A stretch of DNA of 64,000 nucleotides from Acidobacteriota bacterium (GCA_009835985.1 VXWI01000038.1:1-64000), one strand, 5' to 3'. Positions 17,638-27,596 are shown, counted from the first letter of the stretch. Notes: generated from the sequence alone by a model not told the origin. A program made the numbers and translations.

Positions 17638-20034
17638 TCAGAAGCTCACGTCCAGTTCGATCCCGATCGTGCGCGGCTCGCCGGCGCGCCCCAGCGCCCC
17701 GAAGATCGGGGCCGTCGGCTGCCACGCCTGCAGGAGATAGGCCTCGTCGAGGAGATTGCGCCCGAACGCGAACACCCCGAAGTTGCCCCGCTGGTAGCCG
17801 AAGCGGCCGTTCACCAGGGTGCGGCGTCCCACCCGGAACCGCGCGTCGTTCCCGCTGTTGGAGAACGCGTCCGCCTGCGCGGCGATCTCGGCATTCCCCG
17901 ACCAGTTGTCGTCCAGCCGGACCGAAAGGCCGGTCAACCAGGACCAGGCCGGAGCGTACGGGAACTCGTTCCCCGTGAAGTCGCGCTCGCCGTCGCGGAA
18001 ATCGTCGAACCGGGTCTCGAGCAGGCCTAGCGAACCGTAGAACTGGACGCGCGCGTCGAACCAGTAACCGGCCTGCGCTTCCAGTCCGCGCACGGTGGAC
18101 TCCCCGGCGTTCACCGTGACGGTGTCCACCGGCAGGCCGAGCTCGGTCATGACCCGCACCTGCTGGTTGGTCCAGTCGGTGTAGAAGGCGTTCCCGTTGA
18201 AGAACCAGCGCCGGTCGGGCGCGGCCGCCCGGAGGGCGAACTCGACGTTGCTGGTGTACTCCGGCTCGAAGTCGCTGACCCGCTGGCTCAGCACGGCGAT
18301 CGACTGCCCGCCGGCCCGGTAGCCCCGCTGCCAGCCGACCGAGGTGGAGAGCGAATCGGTCCAGTCGCGGGTCAGGGTTGCCTTCGGCAGGAAGGCCCGG
18401 TAGGAAGCGTCCAGTTCCTGCGGGGGGCCTGCCGGCGGCAACTGGGGCAGGGGCGGGTCGGAGACCACCCCCTGGCGGTTCACGGTCTGGCGGCGCTCGT
18501 CGTCGTAGCGGGCGCCGAGGGTGAGGGTCCAGACGTCGGCCAGACCGAGGTCGAACTCGCCGAAGAGGGCCGCGTTCCGGGTCGTTTCCTCGGTGTTGAA
18601 GAACGAGGTCAACGTGAAGCCGGGAGGCAGGCCGGCCAGTTCGCCCGGCCCGGCGGCGTCCGCCTGCAGCGTGTCGGTCAGGTCGGCGTAGTAGAACCCG
18701 AGCACGCCGCTCCGGCGGCCCGGGCCCTGATAGCGGAGCAGGAATTCCTGGGTCATCCACTCGTCGTCGGTCGTGTAGTCGAGCACGCCGGCCGCCAGGG
18801 GCGTCTGGTCCAGATCCTCTTCCCGGCGGTAGTCGTGCTGGTAGACGCTCGATGTCGACTCGAGCGACAGCCGGTGGCTCAGGTCGTAGGCGAGCGCCAG
18901 TGTCAGGTTGTGGTGCTCCGAACCGTCCTCGGCAGGGTGGTCCGAGACATTCACGCGCTCTTCGGGGAACCGGTCCACGTTGATGGCGCCGTCGCCGCCC
19001 CGGCTCTCGGTCGCCTGGTAGGTGAGGAGTCCCCGGAACCGGGTGGTCGGATCGAAGCGCAGCTTCATCCGCACCGCGAGGTAGTCGCGGTAGTCGTAGG
19101 CGTCCTCCCCGCGGGTCGGATTGTTGACGAAGCCGTCGCTATTGCGATTGTCCACAGCGAGCCGGAAGGCGGCCTTGCCGGCCACGATGGGGACGTTCAG
19201 GACCGCCGAGCCCTGGGTGGCGCCGAAGTTGCCGAACCGGCCGCGCACCCGGAACCCGGTCCGGTATTCGGGATCGGCGCTCTTCATCACGATGGCGCCG
19301 GCGAGCGCGTTCCGCCCCTGCTGGGTGGACTGGGGGCCGCGGAAGATCTCGACGCGGTCCATGTCCCAGGTGCTGAAGGGCCCGAAGAACGTGCCCTGGT
19401 ACCCCTGGACGGTGGCGCCGTCGAGCTTGACGCTCAGCAGGAGGCCGCCTTCCGGCCCGAAGCCCTGCTGGCTGATGCCCCGGATCGAGAAGCCGCGGAC
19501 ATCGGAGGACGAGTTCACGTTCGGGGTCATGGCGACCAGACGGTAGAGGTCGGTGTCGGTCCCGGCGTCGAGCTGCGCGCCGCTCACGAGCGCGACACTC
19601 GTCGGTTCGTCCTGGAGGCTCCGTTCCTGCTGCTGTCCGGTGACGGTCACGCGCTCCGCGAACGACATGTCGAGCGGGATGCTGATGCGGACCTCGCCGG
19701 CGGCCCCCACGGTGATCTCGACGGTCCGGTCGGCGAAACCGCGTCCGAGGACGGTCAGTTGGTGGACGCCTTCGGGCAGTGTGTCGAACCGGAAGGAGCC
19801 CGCTGCGTCGCTCGTGGTCTCCCGGATCTCGCCGCTCGCGAGGGTCAGGATCACGTCGGCGCCGGGCACGAGCAGTCCCTGCGGATCGGTGACCTCCCCG
19901 ACGATTTCGGCGGTCGAAGGGGCGGCTTCGGAGGCGGCGGCGGGCGCACCGCGCGCCTCCAGCGGGACCGGCAACAGGAGAACTCCAAGGAGCGCAGCGC
20001 GGAGCAGACCGCGGCGCGGGACGGAACACGACAT
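17638..20034 (-). CDS. TonB-dependent outer-membrane receptor
   Basis: Signal peptide, CarboxypepD_reg-like N-terminal domain, plug (NVNSSSDVRGFSIRGISQQGFG, RVEIFRGPQSTQQGRNALAGAIV), C-terminal aromatic IGIELDVSF. Confidence 0.92.
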   Translation of the reverse strand: MSCSVPRRGLLRAALLGVLLLPVPLEARGAPAAASEAAPSTAEIVGEVTDPQGLLVPGADVILTLASGEIRETTSDAAGSFRFDTLPEGVHQLTVLGRGFADRTVEITVGAAGEVRISIPLDMSFAERVTVTGQQQERSLQDEPTSVALVSGAQLDAGTDTDLYRLVAMTPNVNSSSDVRGFSIRGISQQGFGPEGGLLLSVKLDGATVQGYQGTFFGPFSTWDMDRVEIFRGPQSTQQGRNALAGAIVMKSADPEYRTGFRVRGRFGNFGATQGSAVLNVPIVAGKAAFRLAVDNRNSDGFVNNPTRGEDAYDYRDYLAVRMKLRFDPTTRFRGLLTYQATESRGGDGAINVDRFPEERVNVSDHPAEDGSEHHNLTLALAYDLSHRLSLESTSSVYQHDYRREEDLDQTPLAAGVLDYTTDDEWMTQEFLLRYQGPGRRSGVLGFYYADLTDTLQADAAGPGELAGLPPGFTLTSFFNTEETTRNAALFGEFDLGLADVWTLTLGARYDDERRQTVNRQGVVSDPPLPQLPPAGPPQELDASYRAFLPKATLTRDWTDSLSTSVGWQRGYRAGGQSIAVLSQRVSDFEPEYTSNVEFALRAAAPDRRWFFNGNAFYTDWTNQQVRVMTELGLPVDTVTVNAGESTVRGLEAQAGYWFDARVQFYGSLGLLETRFDDFRDGERDFTGNEFPYAPAWSWLTGLSVRLDDNWSGNAEIAAQADAFSNSGNDARFRVGRRTLVNGRFGYQRGNFGVFAFGRNLLDEAYLLQAWQPTAPIFGALGRAGEPRTIGIELDVSF

Positions 20035-20139
20035 GGCGGGGAACCTCAGCCGGGAAGACTACGCCGGAGGCGGGTCCAAGGATCCGTTTCGCCGGATTGG
20101 GCGTGAATCACGCGACACATTCCAGGAGCGTTAAACAAT

Positions 20140-20168
20140 TTGACACATGATGTCTGACACACGATACT
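20140..20168 (+). promoter_or_regulatory. Sigma70-type promoter TTGACA-N17-GATACT overlapping a GACA-N5-TGTC inverted repeat; -10 ends 6 nt before the antitoxin ATG
   Basis: Read directly: TTGACA 20140-20145, GATACT 20163-20168, ATG 20175; GACACATGATGTC at 20142-20154. Confidence 0.7.
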
Positions 20169-20174
20169 TCCCGC

Positions 20175-20507
20175 ATGTCCCGCAGTCACAAGGTTCAGGT
20201 CACGCTGGACGAGGTTGAGTACGCCGCGATCCGGCGCCGCGCCGAAGCGGAGGGCCTGAAGCACGCCGCCGTCGTCCGCGAAGCGATTCAGGAGTACTGC
20301 GTCAAGCCCGACAGGCGCCGGCGCCAGCAGGAGGCGCTGGAGGCGCTTCGCAACATGCCGCCGGCGCCCGTGCCCGAGTCCTGGTCGGAGTGGAAGCGCG
20401 AGTACAGCCGTCTCAAGACGAAGTTCCTACCGACGGATCCGCCCGACCTGAGGGACACCCGGGCGGCCGGATCCTCTCACCCTTCCGAATCCGATGATGA
20501 CCGCTGA
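20175..20507 (+). CDS. Ribbon-helix-helix (CopG-like) antitoxin
   Basis: VQVTLDEVEYAAIRRRAEAEGLKHAAVVREAIQEY, RHH fold pattern; overlaps a PIN-domain gene. Confidence 0.75.
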   Translation: MSRSHKVQVTLDEVEYAAIRRRAEAEGLKHAAVVREAIQEYCVKPDRRRRQQEALEALRNMPPAPVPESWSEWKREYSRLKTKFLPTDPPDLRDTRAAGSSHPSESDDDR

Positions 20508-20928
20508 CAACGCGATCTTTCTGGATACGAACATCTTCATGTACACGGCGGGGAAAGATCCGGATTGGCGCGCCATCTGCGACCTGGCCGTCCAGGAGTC
20601 GCTGGTTCGTAACCTGATGCTCGTCACCAACGCCGAAGTGCTGCAGGAGATCCTGCACCGATACTTCTCGCAGCGTCGCCCCGGCGATGCGCAGCTTGTT
20701 CATGACGCGGCGGTGGATCTCTGCGTGGAGATCATTCCGGTCACGGCGAACCACACGGCGCGGGCTTTGGAGATTCTCCTGGAGCACCCGCAGCTCTCCA
20801 GTCGCGACGCGGTTCACGTCGCAACGATGGAGGCGCGCAGAGTCCGCAAGATGCTCTCGGTGGACACCGATTTCGACCCGGTGCCCAGCGTGGATCGCAT
20901 CGACCCCCGGGATTTCGTCAGAGCGTAG
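20494..20928 (+). CDS. PIN domain toxin (VapC-like)
   Basis: IFLDTNIFMYTAG...NAEVLQEILHRY...LSSRDAVHVATMEARRVRKMLSVDTDFDPV, acidic PIN residues. Confidence 0.88.
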   Translation: MMTADNAIFLDTNIFMYTAGKDPDWRAICDLAVQESLVRNLMLVTNAEVLQEILHRYFSQRRPGDAQLVHDAAVDLCVEIIPVTANHTARALEILLEHPQLSSRDAVHVATMEARRVRKMLSVDTDFDPVPSVDRIDPRDFVRA

Positions 20929-20979
20929 TCGCGTTGGCGCGGCCCGGCCGGAAGCGGGGCGCTCCCGTAGAATCCAGCC

Positions 20980-21420
20980 ATGGACATCCAAGGGACCGAG
21001 ATCATCAGCGCCCCCCGGGAAAAGGTCTGGGAATTCGTCACCGACGCGGAGTCGGTGGCTTCCTGCACCCCCGGGGTGAAGTCGGTCCGCATCCTCGAGC
21101 CCGGCAGGCGCTTCGAGGTGGTGGGCGGAATCAAGCTCGGCACCGTCGGGCTCAACGCCAAGAACGTCATCGAGTTCACCGATCTCGTCGAGCTCGAAGA
21201 GGCCCGGATGAAGATCCGGGGCCGGGGACCCGGCACCACCATTGATGCCGTCGCGGAACTCCGGTTGCGCGACGAGGAATCGGGTACCGCGCTCGACTGG
21301 AAGGGCACGGTGCAGGTGCGGGGAACGCTGGCGGCGCTGGCTTCCCGGCTGCTGAAGCCGGTCACCGAGAAGGTGTTGCGCGAGATGTTCGCCGAGATGA
21401 GATCCAAGATCGAGGCCTGA
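20980..21420 (+). CDS. coxG: CoxG-type SRPBCC family protein
   Basis: GTEIISAPREKVWEFVTDAESVASCTPGVKSVRIL...FEVVGGIKLGTVG, CoxG-like. Confidence 0.87.
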   Translation: MDIQGTEIISAPREKVWEFVTDAESVASCTPGVKSVRILEPGRRFEVVGGIKLGTVGLNAKNVIEFTDLVELEEARMKIRGRGPGTTIDAVAELRLRDEESGTALDWKGTVQVRGTLAALASRLLKPVTEKVLREMFAEMRSKIEA

Positions 21421-21443
21421 AGGGCCTTTCAGGAGAACAAGCG

Positions 21444-22634
21444 ATGAGAAGAGGAATGCGGCGCGCCCGTGTGACGGGCCTGGCGGTCCTGTGCCTGTTT
21501 GCAGCGACTCTGGTTGGGGCGCAAACCCCCTATTTCCCCGAGCGCCACGACTGGCAGACGAAGACGGCCGAGGAAGCGGGCTTCGATCCGGCGCTCCTCG
21601 ACGAGGCGGTCGAGTTTGCGGTTGGGTCCGAGTCCGGCGCACCGAACGATCTGGCGCTCAACCACGAACTGACGTTCGCCCAGGAGCCCTTCGGGTTCCG
21701 GATCGGGCCGACGACGGTCCGCGGCGCCCTGAGCGGCATCGTCGTGAAGGACGGATACATCGTGCGCGAGTGGGGGCCCTCGAAGAAGGTGGACATGACC
21801 TTCAGCGTCTCGAAGACCTTCCTCTCCACGGCCGTCGGGCTCCTCTACGACAAGGGTCTCATCGCCTCGGTCGACGATCGGGTCGGCCCCTACATGCCGG
21901 ACGACGAGCTCTTCGGTTCCGAACACAACCAGTCCATCACCTGGGACCACCTGCTCCGGCAGACGAGCGATTGGCAGGGGACGCTCTTCGGGAAGCCCGA
22001 CTGGGCCGACCGGCCGGTGGGCGACCACCCCTTCGAGTACCCGGACCGCCCCATGCACAAGCCGGGAACGCACTACAAGTACAACGACGTCCGGGTGAAC
22101 CTGCTCGCGCTCGCGGCGCTCCAGGTGGTGCGCGATCCGCTCCCGCTGATCCTCCGCAAGGGGATCATGGATCCCATCGGCGCCTCGAACCGCTGGCGCT
22201 GGCACGGGTACGAGAACTCCTGGGTGATGATCGACGGCCGGAACGTCCAGTCGGTGAGCGGCGGCGGCCACTGGGGCGGGGGGATGCACATCAGCGGCCG
22301 CGACCTCGCCCGCTTCGGCTACCTGTTCCTGCGGATGGGGAACTGGAGGGGGAAGCAACTCATCTCCGAGGAGTGGATCGGGATGGCCCGCACCCCGGGC
22401 GAGGTGAACCCGAGCTACGGCTACATGAACTGGTTCCTGAACGGCCCCGTCGAGCGGGACGGCGAACTGGTGAAGTCCATGCCGGACGCGCCGGACACGG
22501 CGGTCACCTTCCGCGGTGCGGGCAGCAACATCGTCTATGTGGACTGGGAAAACGACCTGGTGGTCGTGGTGCGCTGGATTCAGGGCGGCGCGTTCGCGCC
22601 GTTCATCGGGAAGGTGCTCGCGGCGCTCGAGTAG
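21444..22634 (+). CDS. Serine hydrolase (class C beta-lactamase-like), exported
   Basis: SVSKTF (SxxK), YKYND (YxN), signal peptide. Confidence 0.87.
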   Translation: MRRGMRRARVTGLAVLCLFAATLVGAQTPYFPERHDWQTKTAEEAGFDPALLDEAVEFAVGSESGAPNDLALNHELTFAQEPFGFRIGPTTVRGALSGIVVKDGYIVREWGPSKKVDMTFSVSKTFLSTAVGLLYDKGLIASVDDRVGPYMPDDELFGSEHNQSITWDHLLRQTSDWQGTLFGKPDWADRPVGDHPFEYPDRPMHKPGTHYKYNDVRVNLLALAALQVVRDPLPLILRKGIMDPIGASNRWRWHGYENSWVMIDGRNVQSVSGGGHWGGGMHISGRDLARFGYLFLRMGNWRGKQLISEEWIGMARTPGEVNPSYGYMNWFLNGPVERDGELVKSMPDAPDTAVTFRGAGSNIVYVDWENDLVVVVRWIQGGAFAPFIGKVLAALE

Positions 22635-22717
22635 TCGTTCCCGGGGGGACGCCGTCCGTCGTCGGGACGACTGACGGCGAGAGGCGCCGCGAATCCAGCC
22701 CCCGCCTCGGAAAGTCC

Positions 22718-25285
22718 TTACCTGCCGCCGCCGCTGCCCTCGAGTGCGTCCACCTGCGCCTGGTAGAGCCGCCGCCCCTCCTCGAAGGTGGCCAGGACCT
22801 CCGCCTTGTGCGCGGGATCATCCCAGCGGTCCATCGCCCGTAGCTCCTCCAGCACCTGGTCGATCCAGCGGACGAAGAACGCCGCGTCGTCCAGCGAGCG
22901 AATCGGCTCGCCGTCTGCGATGACGAAGACGGGATTCGTGTGCGCGAACAGGTAGCTGTCCATCACGCCGTGCTGCGGCGGCCCGAGCGCCCGCGCCGCG
23001 ATCCACCCGCTGCCCTCGATCGGGATCTCCAGCTCGGCGTCGACCGACTTCAGGTCCCCCGTCGCGTCGACCCGGTGCAGGATGCGGCCGTTCTGCACGA
23101 TCTCCAGGCCATGCATCGTGAACAGCGACCGCGCCGTCGCGCGCACCGTGACCACGTCGCCCCGGGAAATCGCGAGTTCCTCGCCCACGCTCCTCCCGGA
23201 CACGTCGAGCGTCAGGATCGGCCCGCTGGTCACGAAAGTGCGGCCCGCCGCCATCGCGTCGGCCCAGGCGTCGTAGTGGACGTGGTCCTCCCCCGTGTAG
23301 ACATACACCCGGGTCGTCCCGACCGCGGGATGCCGCCAGATGTCGGTCATGGCGTCGGTTCCGGCCGTTGCCGGGATGCGCGAACCGGTGTTGAGGAGGC
23401 GGTACCAGACCTCGGCCGTCCCGAGCTCGTCGCTCCAGATGCACGCCACGTCCACGAAGTCGGCGAGGCCGAGGACTGCGTCCACGGGGAGCTCGCGCGC
23501 GTACCCGACCCCTGCCGCGTCGGGATCGCGGTGTCCGAGCCCGAAGGGGTGGACGTATCCGCCGATGCCGCCCTGCTCGTGCACCCGGCGCAGCACGGAC
23601 GCGTTGTCGGGGTAAAGCGCGTGGTGCGCGGTGCCCACGGAGCCGATGTAGAAGGGCGTGATCAGCTCGACCAGGTTGAGCAGCGAGAGGTGCGCGAAGA
23701 AGCCGGGCCGGTACTCCTCGTTGTAGTAGACGATGGTGCGCGGCCCGGTGTGCGGGTGCGGATGCCCGAGAAAGTGCTCGAGGTCCTCGACCCGGCTGTT
23801 GCCCCAATAGTTGGCGATCATGCCGTTCGCGACGTTCAGGTCTTCCGCGTGAGCCTTGTTCCTGAGGTCCTCGGGGGTGACGAAGTAGTGGCCGCCGTAG
23901 TTGGGGTGGATGTGGTTGTCGCCCGAATACCAGCCGTTCGCGGCCATGTCGATCCAGCGGTCGAGCTGGAGTTCGACGGTGGCGTGCTCACCGGCGCGGA
24001 TTTCGACGGCGCGTGCGACGGGCTCGTATTCGAAACCCCGCCAGGCTTCGACGGTGGCGTCGCCCACGGGGAGAGTCGCGGCGAAACTGCCGTCCGTGTG
24101 GAAGTAGTAGTCCTCGGTGACGCTGACGACGCGGGGGTAGCTGGTGTGCGGGAAGTACGCCCGTCCGTCGGAGCCGGTCAGGTAGATGCGCGACGGCAGG
24201 AGTTCGCCGTCCTCATCACTGACGCGGACGCGAAGCCGGCCGGTGGGCTCCGACCAGGCATATCCGTCGATGCGCACGGGTTGGGGTGCGCCGCCCCCGC
24301 GGGTGACCGTGTAGAGCGCGAACCCCATCCCGTTGTCGATGGTGCGCGGCTGGTCCGTGGCGCCGCCGTTCCTGGCGTACACCAGGCGCTCGCCGTCGGG
24401 CGACCACGAGGGGAAGTACTCGTCCGTCCGGGTGTGCGTGAGGCGGACGGGCTGGATTCCGCGGGTCGACTTCTCGCTCGGGACGGCGTAGAGGTCGTTG
24501 TTGCCGGAGGCGTCGGTGACATAGGCGACGATGCCCCCGTGCGGTGCGACGACCGGCGCCGCCTGGTAGTTGGTCTCAATACGGATGAGCAGTTCCACAG
24601 CCTCGGTCGCGGCGCGATAACGCCATAGGGAACCCGAACCGAGCGCCGCCTCGCCCCGCCGGGACACGAAGACGATGTCGCCGGTGTCGCCGATCCAGTC
24701 CCCGGCCATGTCGTTGGCGTCCGGGTCGGCGATGACGGCTTCGGCCGTGCCGGGTCCGAGGTCGTGGACCCACAGGTCGAAGGTGCCGTCGCGCTCCGTC
24801 GTGAAGAGGATGCGGGACCCGTCCGGCGACCAGCGCGGCCGCAGGTCGAGGAAGGGGTGGGTGGTCAGACGGTGCGATGCGCCGGTCGCGAGTTCGGTGA
24901 CGAAGATGTCGAAGTTGCGGTCGATGTCAGCCGCGTAGGCGATCTGACCCCCATCGGGCGACCAGCTCGGCTGGGAGTGATAACCGGGGCCGTTCGTGAC
25001 CTGGCGGGCGGTGCCGCCCCCCGCGGGGACGACCCAGATGCGGCCCTGGTAGGCGAAGGCGATGGACTCGCCGTCGGGCGACCAGGCCGGATAGGTGGGC
25101 GAGGCGGTGACGGGCGGCGGGAAGTAGCCCTCCATGTACATCCGTCCGGCGTTGCTGACACCCGCCGGGGAGGGGTAGCCGCCCGGGAAGGGGTCGGGGT
25201 ATTCGTGCGCCTGGGCGGAGGCCGTGCGCGCAGGGAGTGCGGTCAGCGCTGCCACGGCCAGGATGGCGACGGCGGGGATGTACAT
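22718..25285 (-). CDS. TolB-like beta-propeller fused to CehA/McbA-type PHP metallohydrolase
   Basis: Repeated WSPDG(E/G/S) propeller motifs, then GDNHIHPNYGGHYFVTPED and GGIGGYVHPFG metal-site motifs. Confidence 0.85.
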   Translation of the reverse strand: MYIPAVAILAVAALTALPARTASAQAHEYPDPFPGGYPSPAGVSNAGRMYMEGYFPPPVTASPTYPAWSPDGESIAFAYQGRIWVVPAGGGTARQVTNGPGYHSQPSWSPDGGQIAYAADIDRNFDIFVTELATGASHRLTTHPFLDLRPRWSPDGSRILFTTERDGTFDLWVHDLGPGTAEAVIADPDANDMAGDWIGDTGDIVFVSRRGEAALGSGSLWRYRAATEAVELLIRIETNYQAAPVVAPHGGIVAYVTDASGNNDLYAVPSEKSTRGIQPVRLTHTRTDEYFPSWSPDGERLVYARNGGATDQPRTIDNGMGFALYTVTRGGGAPQPVRIDGYAWSEPTGRLRVRVSDEDGELLPSRIYLTGSDGRAYFPHTSYPRVVSVTEDYYFHTDGSFAATLPVGDATVEAWRGFEYEPVARAVEIRAGEHATVELQLDRWIDMAANGWYSGDNHIHPNYGGHYFVTPEDLRNKAHAEDLNVANGMIANYWGNSRVEDLEHFLGHPHPHTGPRTIVYYNEEYRPGFFAHLSLLNLVELITPFYIGSVGTAHHALYPDNASVLRRVHEQGGIGGYVHPFGLGHRDPDAAGVGYARELPVDAVLGLADFVDVACIWSDELGTAEVWYRLLNTGSRIPATAGTDAMTDIWRHPAVGTTRVYVYTGEDHVHYDAWADAMAAGRTFVTSGPILTLDVSGRSVGEELAISRGDVVTVRATARSLFTMHGLEIVQNGRILHRVDATGDLKSVDAELEIPIEGSGWIAARALGPPQHGVMDSYLFAHTNPVFVIADGEPIRSLDDAAFFVRWIDQVLEELRAMDRWDDPAHKAEVLATFEEGRRLYQAQVDALEGSGGGR

Positions 25286-25300
25286 CGGGGGGCGGTCGTC

Positions 25301-26311
25301 TCAGAAGATCGACTTCGGCATGTGCATGCTCACCAGCATGTTGGGAACGTCCACGGTCTCGGAGATCTTGAGGTCTCCCGCGAGCGAGCAGAGCACGTAG
25401 GCCTCCTCGCGCGTCAGCCCGTGCTCGGCCACCAGCCAGGCGATCATGTGGCGGGTCGCCTTTTTCGCCGCCTCGTCGATGTCGGGGTCGAATCCGGTGA
25501 CGGCGTAGTAATCGTCGGTCTCGTATTCGGGCTCGGTGATCCCCCGCGGGTTCGACAGCACCTCCAGCGTGACGACGAGGCGCATGGGGGCCTCGATGGC
25601 GCTTCCGGAGACCTCCCCGTCCCCCTGCACGGCGTGGGCGTCACCGATCGAGAAGTTGGCGCCCGGGACCTGGACCGGGATGTACACCGTGGCCCCGGGA
25701 CGCATGTGCCGGTTGTCCATGTTCCCGCCGTTCTCACGGGGCGGGATGGTCACCAGCATCTCGTCGGTGGCCGGCGCCACCCCGAGGACGCCGGGGAAGG
25801 GGGACAGCGGCAGCGTGATGCGGTCGTTGAACCGCACCTCGGAGGCCCCGGGCGCCATGTCGAAGCTCCGGAGCCACGGCTCGGTGAACTCGTCGGCGAG
25901 GAAACCGAAGCCGGGGAAGATGCCGGACCAGCCGGGACCCTGGACTTCCGCCTCGTGGATCGTCACCGCGAGCAGGTCGCCCGGCTCGGCGCCCTCGACC
26001 GCGATGGGGCCGGTGAGGGCGTGGATCAACCCGAAGTCCACGCTCGCGAGGTCGTCCGCGGTGGTCTCGAGGGTGATCTGACCGTCCGAGGCTTCCTTGG
26101 TGAAGATCTCGACGACGGCGCCCGAGGGCACGGTGAGCACCGGCGGAATCGTGGCGCTCCAGCGGTTGTGGGTGTTGTCCGCGGGGACCGTGAAGTCAGG
26201 CGCGGGAATCGGGTCCGGTTCGGGCTCCGGGTCGGGGGCCGGAGCGGGGGCGGGGGATCCGCAGGCGCCCGCGAGAGCGAGGATGGAAAGGAGGACGGCG
26301 GTTCGGTGCAT
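25301..26311 (-). CDS. Acetamidase/formamidase family protein (lipoprotein)
   Basis: GPIAVEGAEPGDLLAVTIHEAEV, DAHAVQGDGEVSGSAIEAPM, SLAGDLKISETVDVPNMLVSMHMPKSIF; N-terminal lipobox-like LAGACG. Confidence 0.88.
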   Translation of the reverse strand: MHRTAVLLSILALAGACGSPAPAPAPDPEPEPDPIPAPDFTVPADNTHNRWSATIPPVLTVPSGAVVEIFTKEASDGQITLETTADDLASVDFGLIHALTGPIAVEGAEPGDLLAVTIHEAEVQGPGWSGIFPGFGFLADEFTEPWLRSFDMAPGASEVRFNDRITLPLSPFPGVLGVAPATDEMLVTIPPRENGGNMDNRHMRPGATVYIPVQVPGANFSIGDAHAVQGDGEVSGSAIEAPMRLVVTLEVLSNPRGITEPEYETDDYYAVTGFDPDIDEAAKKATRHMIAWLVAEHGLTREEAYVLCSLAGDLKISETVDVPNMLVSMHMPKSIF

Positions 26312-26423
26312 CGGTGGCTCCTTGCGTTTGGCGTACTACCGATTATCCGTCCTCTGGTGTTGTTGCGGCACAACGGGCCTGGAGATCGCACATCGGCGCG
26401 TTGCGAGAAGCGCGGACGGCAGT

Positions 26424-26592
26424 GGAGCGCCGGCCTCTGGCCGGCATCGCCCCAGTTCTCCCGGTGGGGGCGCGTAGCGAGGCGAAACCGCACTCCCCCA
26501 ATGAGCCGACTGCGGCCCCGCGTTCCCATGGTGCCGCGCCATCAACGCGGGTTTCGCGCTCCCGCGCGATGCCGGCCAGAGGCCGGCGCTCC
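26424..26592. repeat. BIME-like composite: 27-bp perfect inverted repeat (26424-26450 / 26566-26592) enclosing two further hairpins
   Basis: GGAGCGCCGGCCTCTGGCCGGCATCGC and its exact reverse complement; inner TGGGGG/CCCCCA and CCCGCGTT/AACGCGGG stems. Confidence 0.85.
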
Positions 26593-26600
26593 GAGCGCGC

Positions 26601-27596
26601 CTACCGGGATTCGCTGGTTTCGGTGTCCGGCGCGGCGTAGTAGCCCTTGCGGGTGCGCGCGACCAGGTCGTCGCGGTCCTTGATCCGGACCTCGATGCTG
26701 CGCCAGCCGCCCTCCTTGCGGTCACGGGAGGGGAGGTAGGCGATCTGGTACTGCCGGTGCAGCTCGTGCTGGATCTGCCGGAAGTGCCGGGACAGGTCCT
26801 CGATCTTCTCGGGGTAGTAGGACCGTCCGCCGCTCTGCTCCGCGACGTCATCCAGGAACTCCCGGTTCAGCTTTCCCCCGCCCTCGGGGCTCCAGCCGGT
26901 GTACCCCACCGTGTAGATGGCGCCCTCGGAGAGCCGCGCCCCTTCGAGCGCCTGCTCCCGCGTGCTGACGCTCCCCTTGGCGTCGGGCCCCGAATCCTCC
27001 CCGTCCGAAACCAGGACCAGCGCCTTTCGCTCTTCCACGCGGGAGAGTTCCTGGAGGCTTGTCAGGATGGCGTCGTAAAGCGCCGTCTTGCCGAACGGGC
27101 GCATCGCGCGGATCATCGGGACCTGGTCCCAGATCTCGGTCGTGTAGGGAGGCCCGAAGCGGACGCCCTCGCTGAAGGTGGCGACCCGGCCCTGATCCGC
27201 GGACGCCATGTTGCGAAGGAAGATGTAGGCCGCCGTCTGGATCGCCGACAGACTCGAACGCACCGAGGCGGAGGAGTCGAGCAGCAGGAGACTCGTCACC
27301 GGGGTCAGGTCGGCGGTGAAGTAGCGGATCTCCTGGGGGACGCCGTCCTCGAGGATCTCGAAGTCGTCGACGCCCAGGCCGGTGATGAAACGGCCCCGCT
27401 CATCGGCAACCACCACGTCGAGGGTTACGCTCGGCACCCGCACCACGAAGCTGAAACGGTTCCCGAGCATCGCTTCCCGTTCGGTGGTTTCCGGCCTCGC
27501 CTCCTCCACCGGCGGCTGGGCCGGAGGCTGTCCGGGAGCGAATGCGGCTCCCGCGAGCACGGTCGCGAGGACAACGGGAATCAGGACAGTGCGCAT
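26601..27596 (-). CDS. VWA domain-containing secreted protein (VWFA-related type)
   Basis: LLLLDSSASVRSSLSAIQTAA (MIDAS DxSxS), DFEILEDGVPQEIRYF; ATG at 27596 with signal peptide. Confidence 0.82.
   Translation of the reverse strand: MRTVLIPVVLATVLAGAAFAPGQPPAQPPVEEARPETTEREAMLGNRFSFVVRVPSVTLDVVVADERGRFITGLGVDDFEILEDGVPQEIRYFTADLTPVTSLLLLDSSASVRSSLSAIQTAAYIFLRNMASADQGRVATFSEGVRFGPPYTTEIWDQVPMIRAMRPFGKTALYDAILTSLQELSRVEERKALVLVSDGEDSGPDAKGSVSTREQALEGARLSEGAIYTVGYTGWSPEGGGKLNREFLDDVAEQSGGRSYYPEKIEDLSRHFRQIQHELHRQYQIAYLPSRDRKEGGWRSIEVRIKDRDDLVARTRKGYYAAPDTETSESR

Noticed and set aside
20035-20174. Cobalamin or other riboswitch upstream of the TonB receptor
   Set aside because: No B12-box-like or other recognisable aptamer sequence in the short intergenic region.
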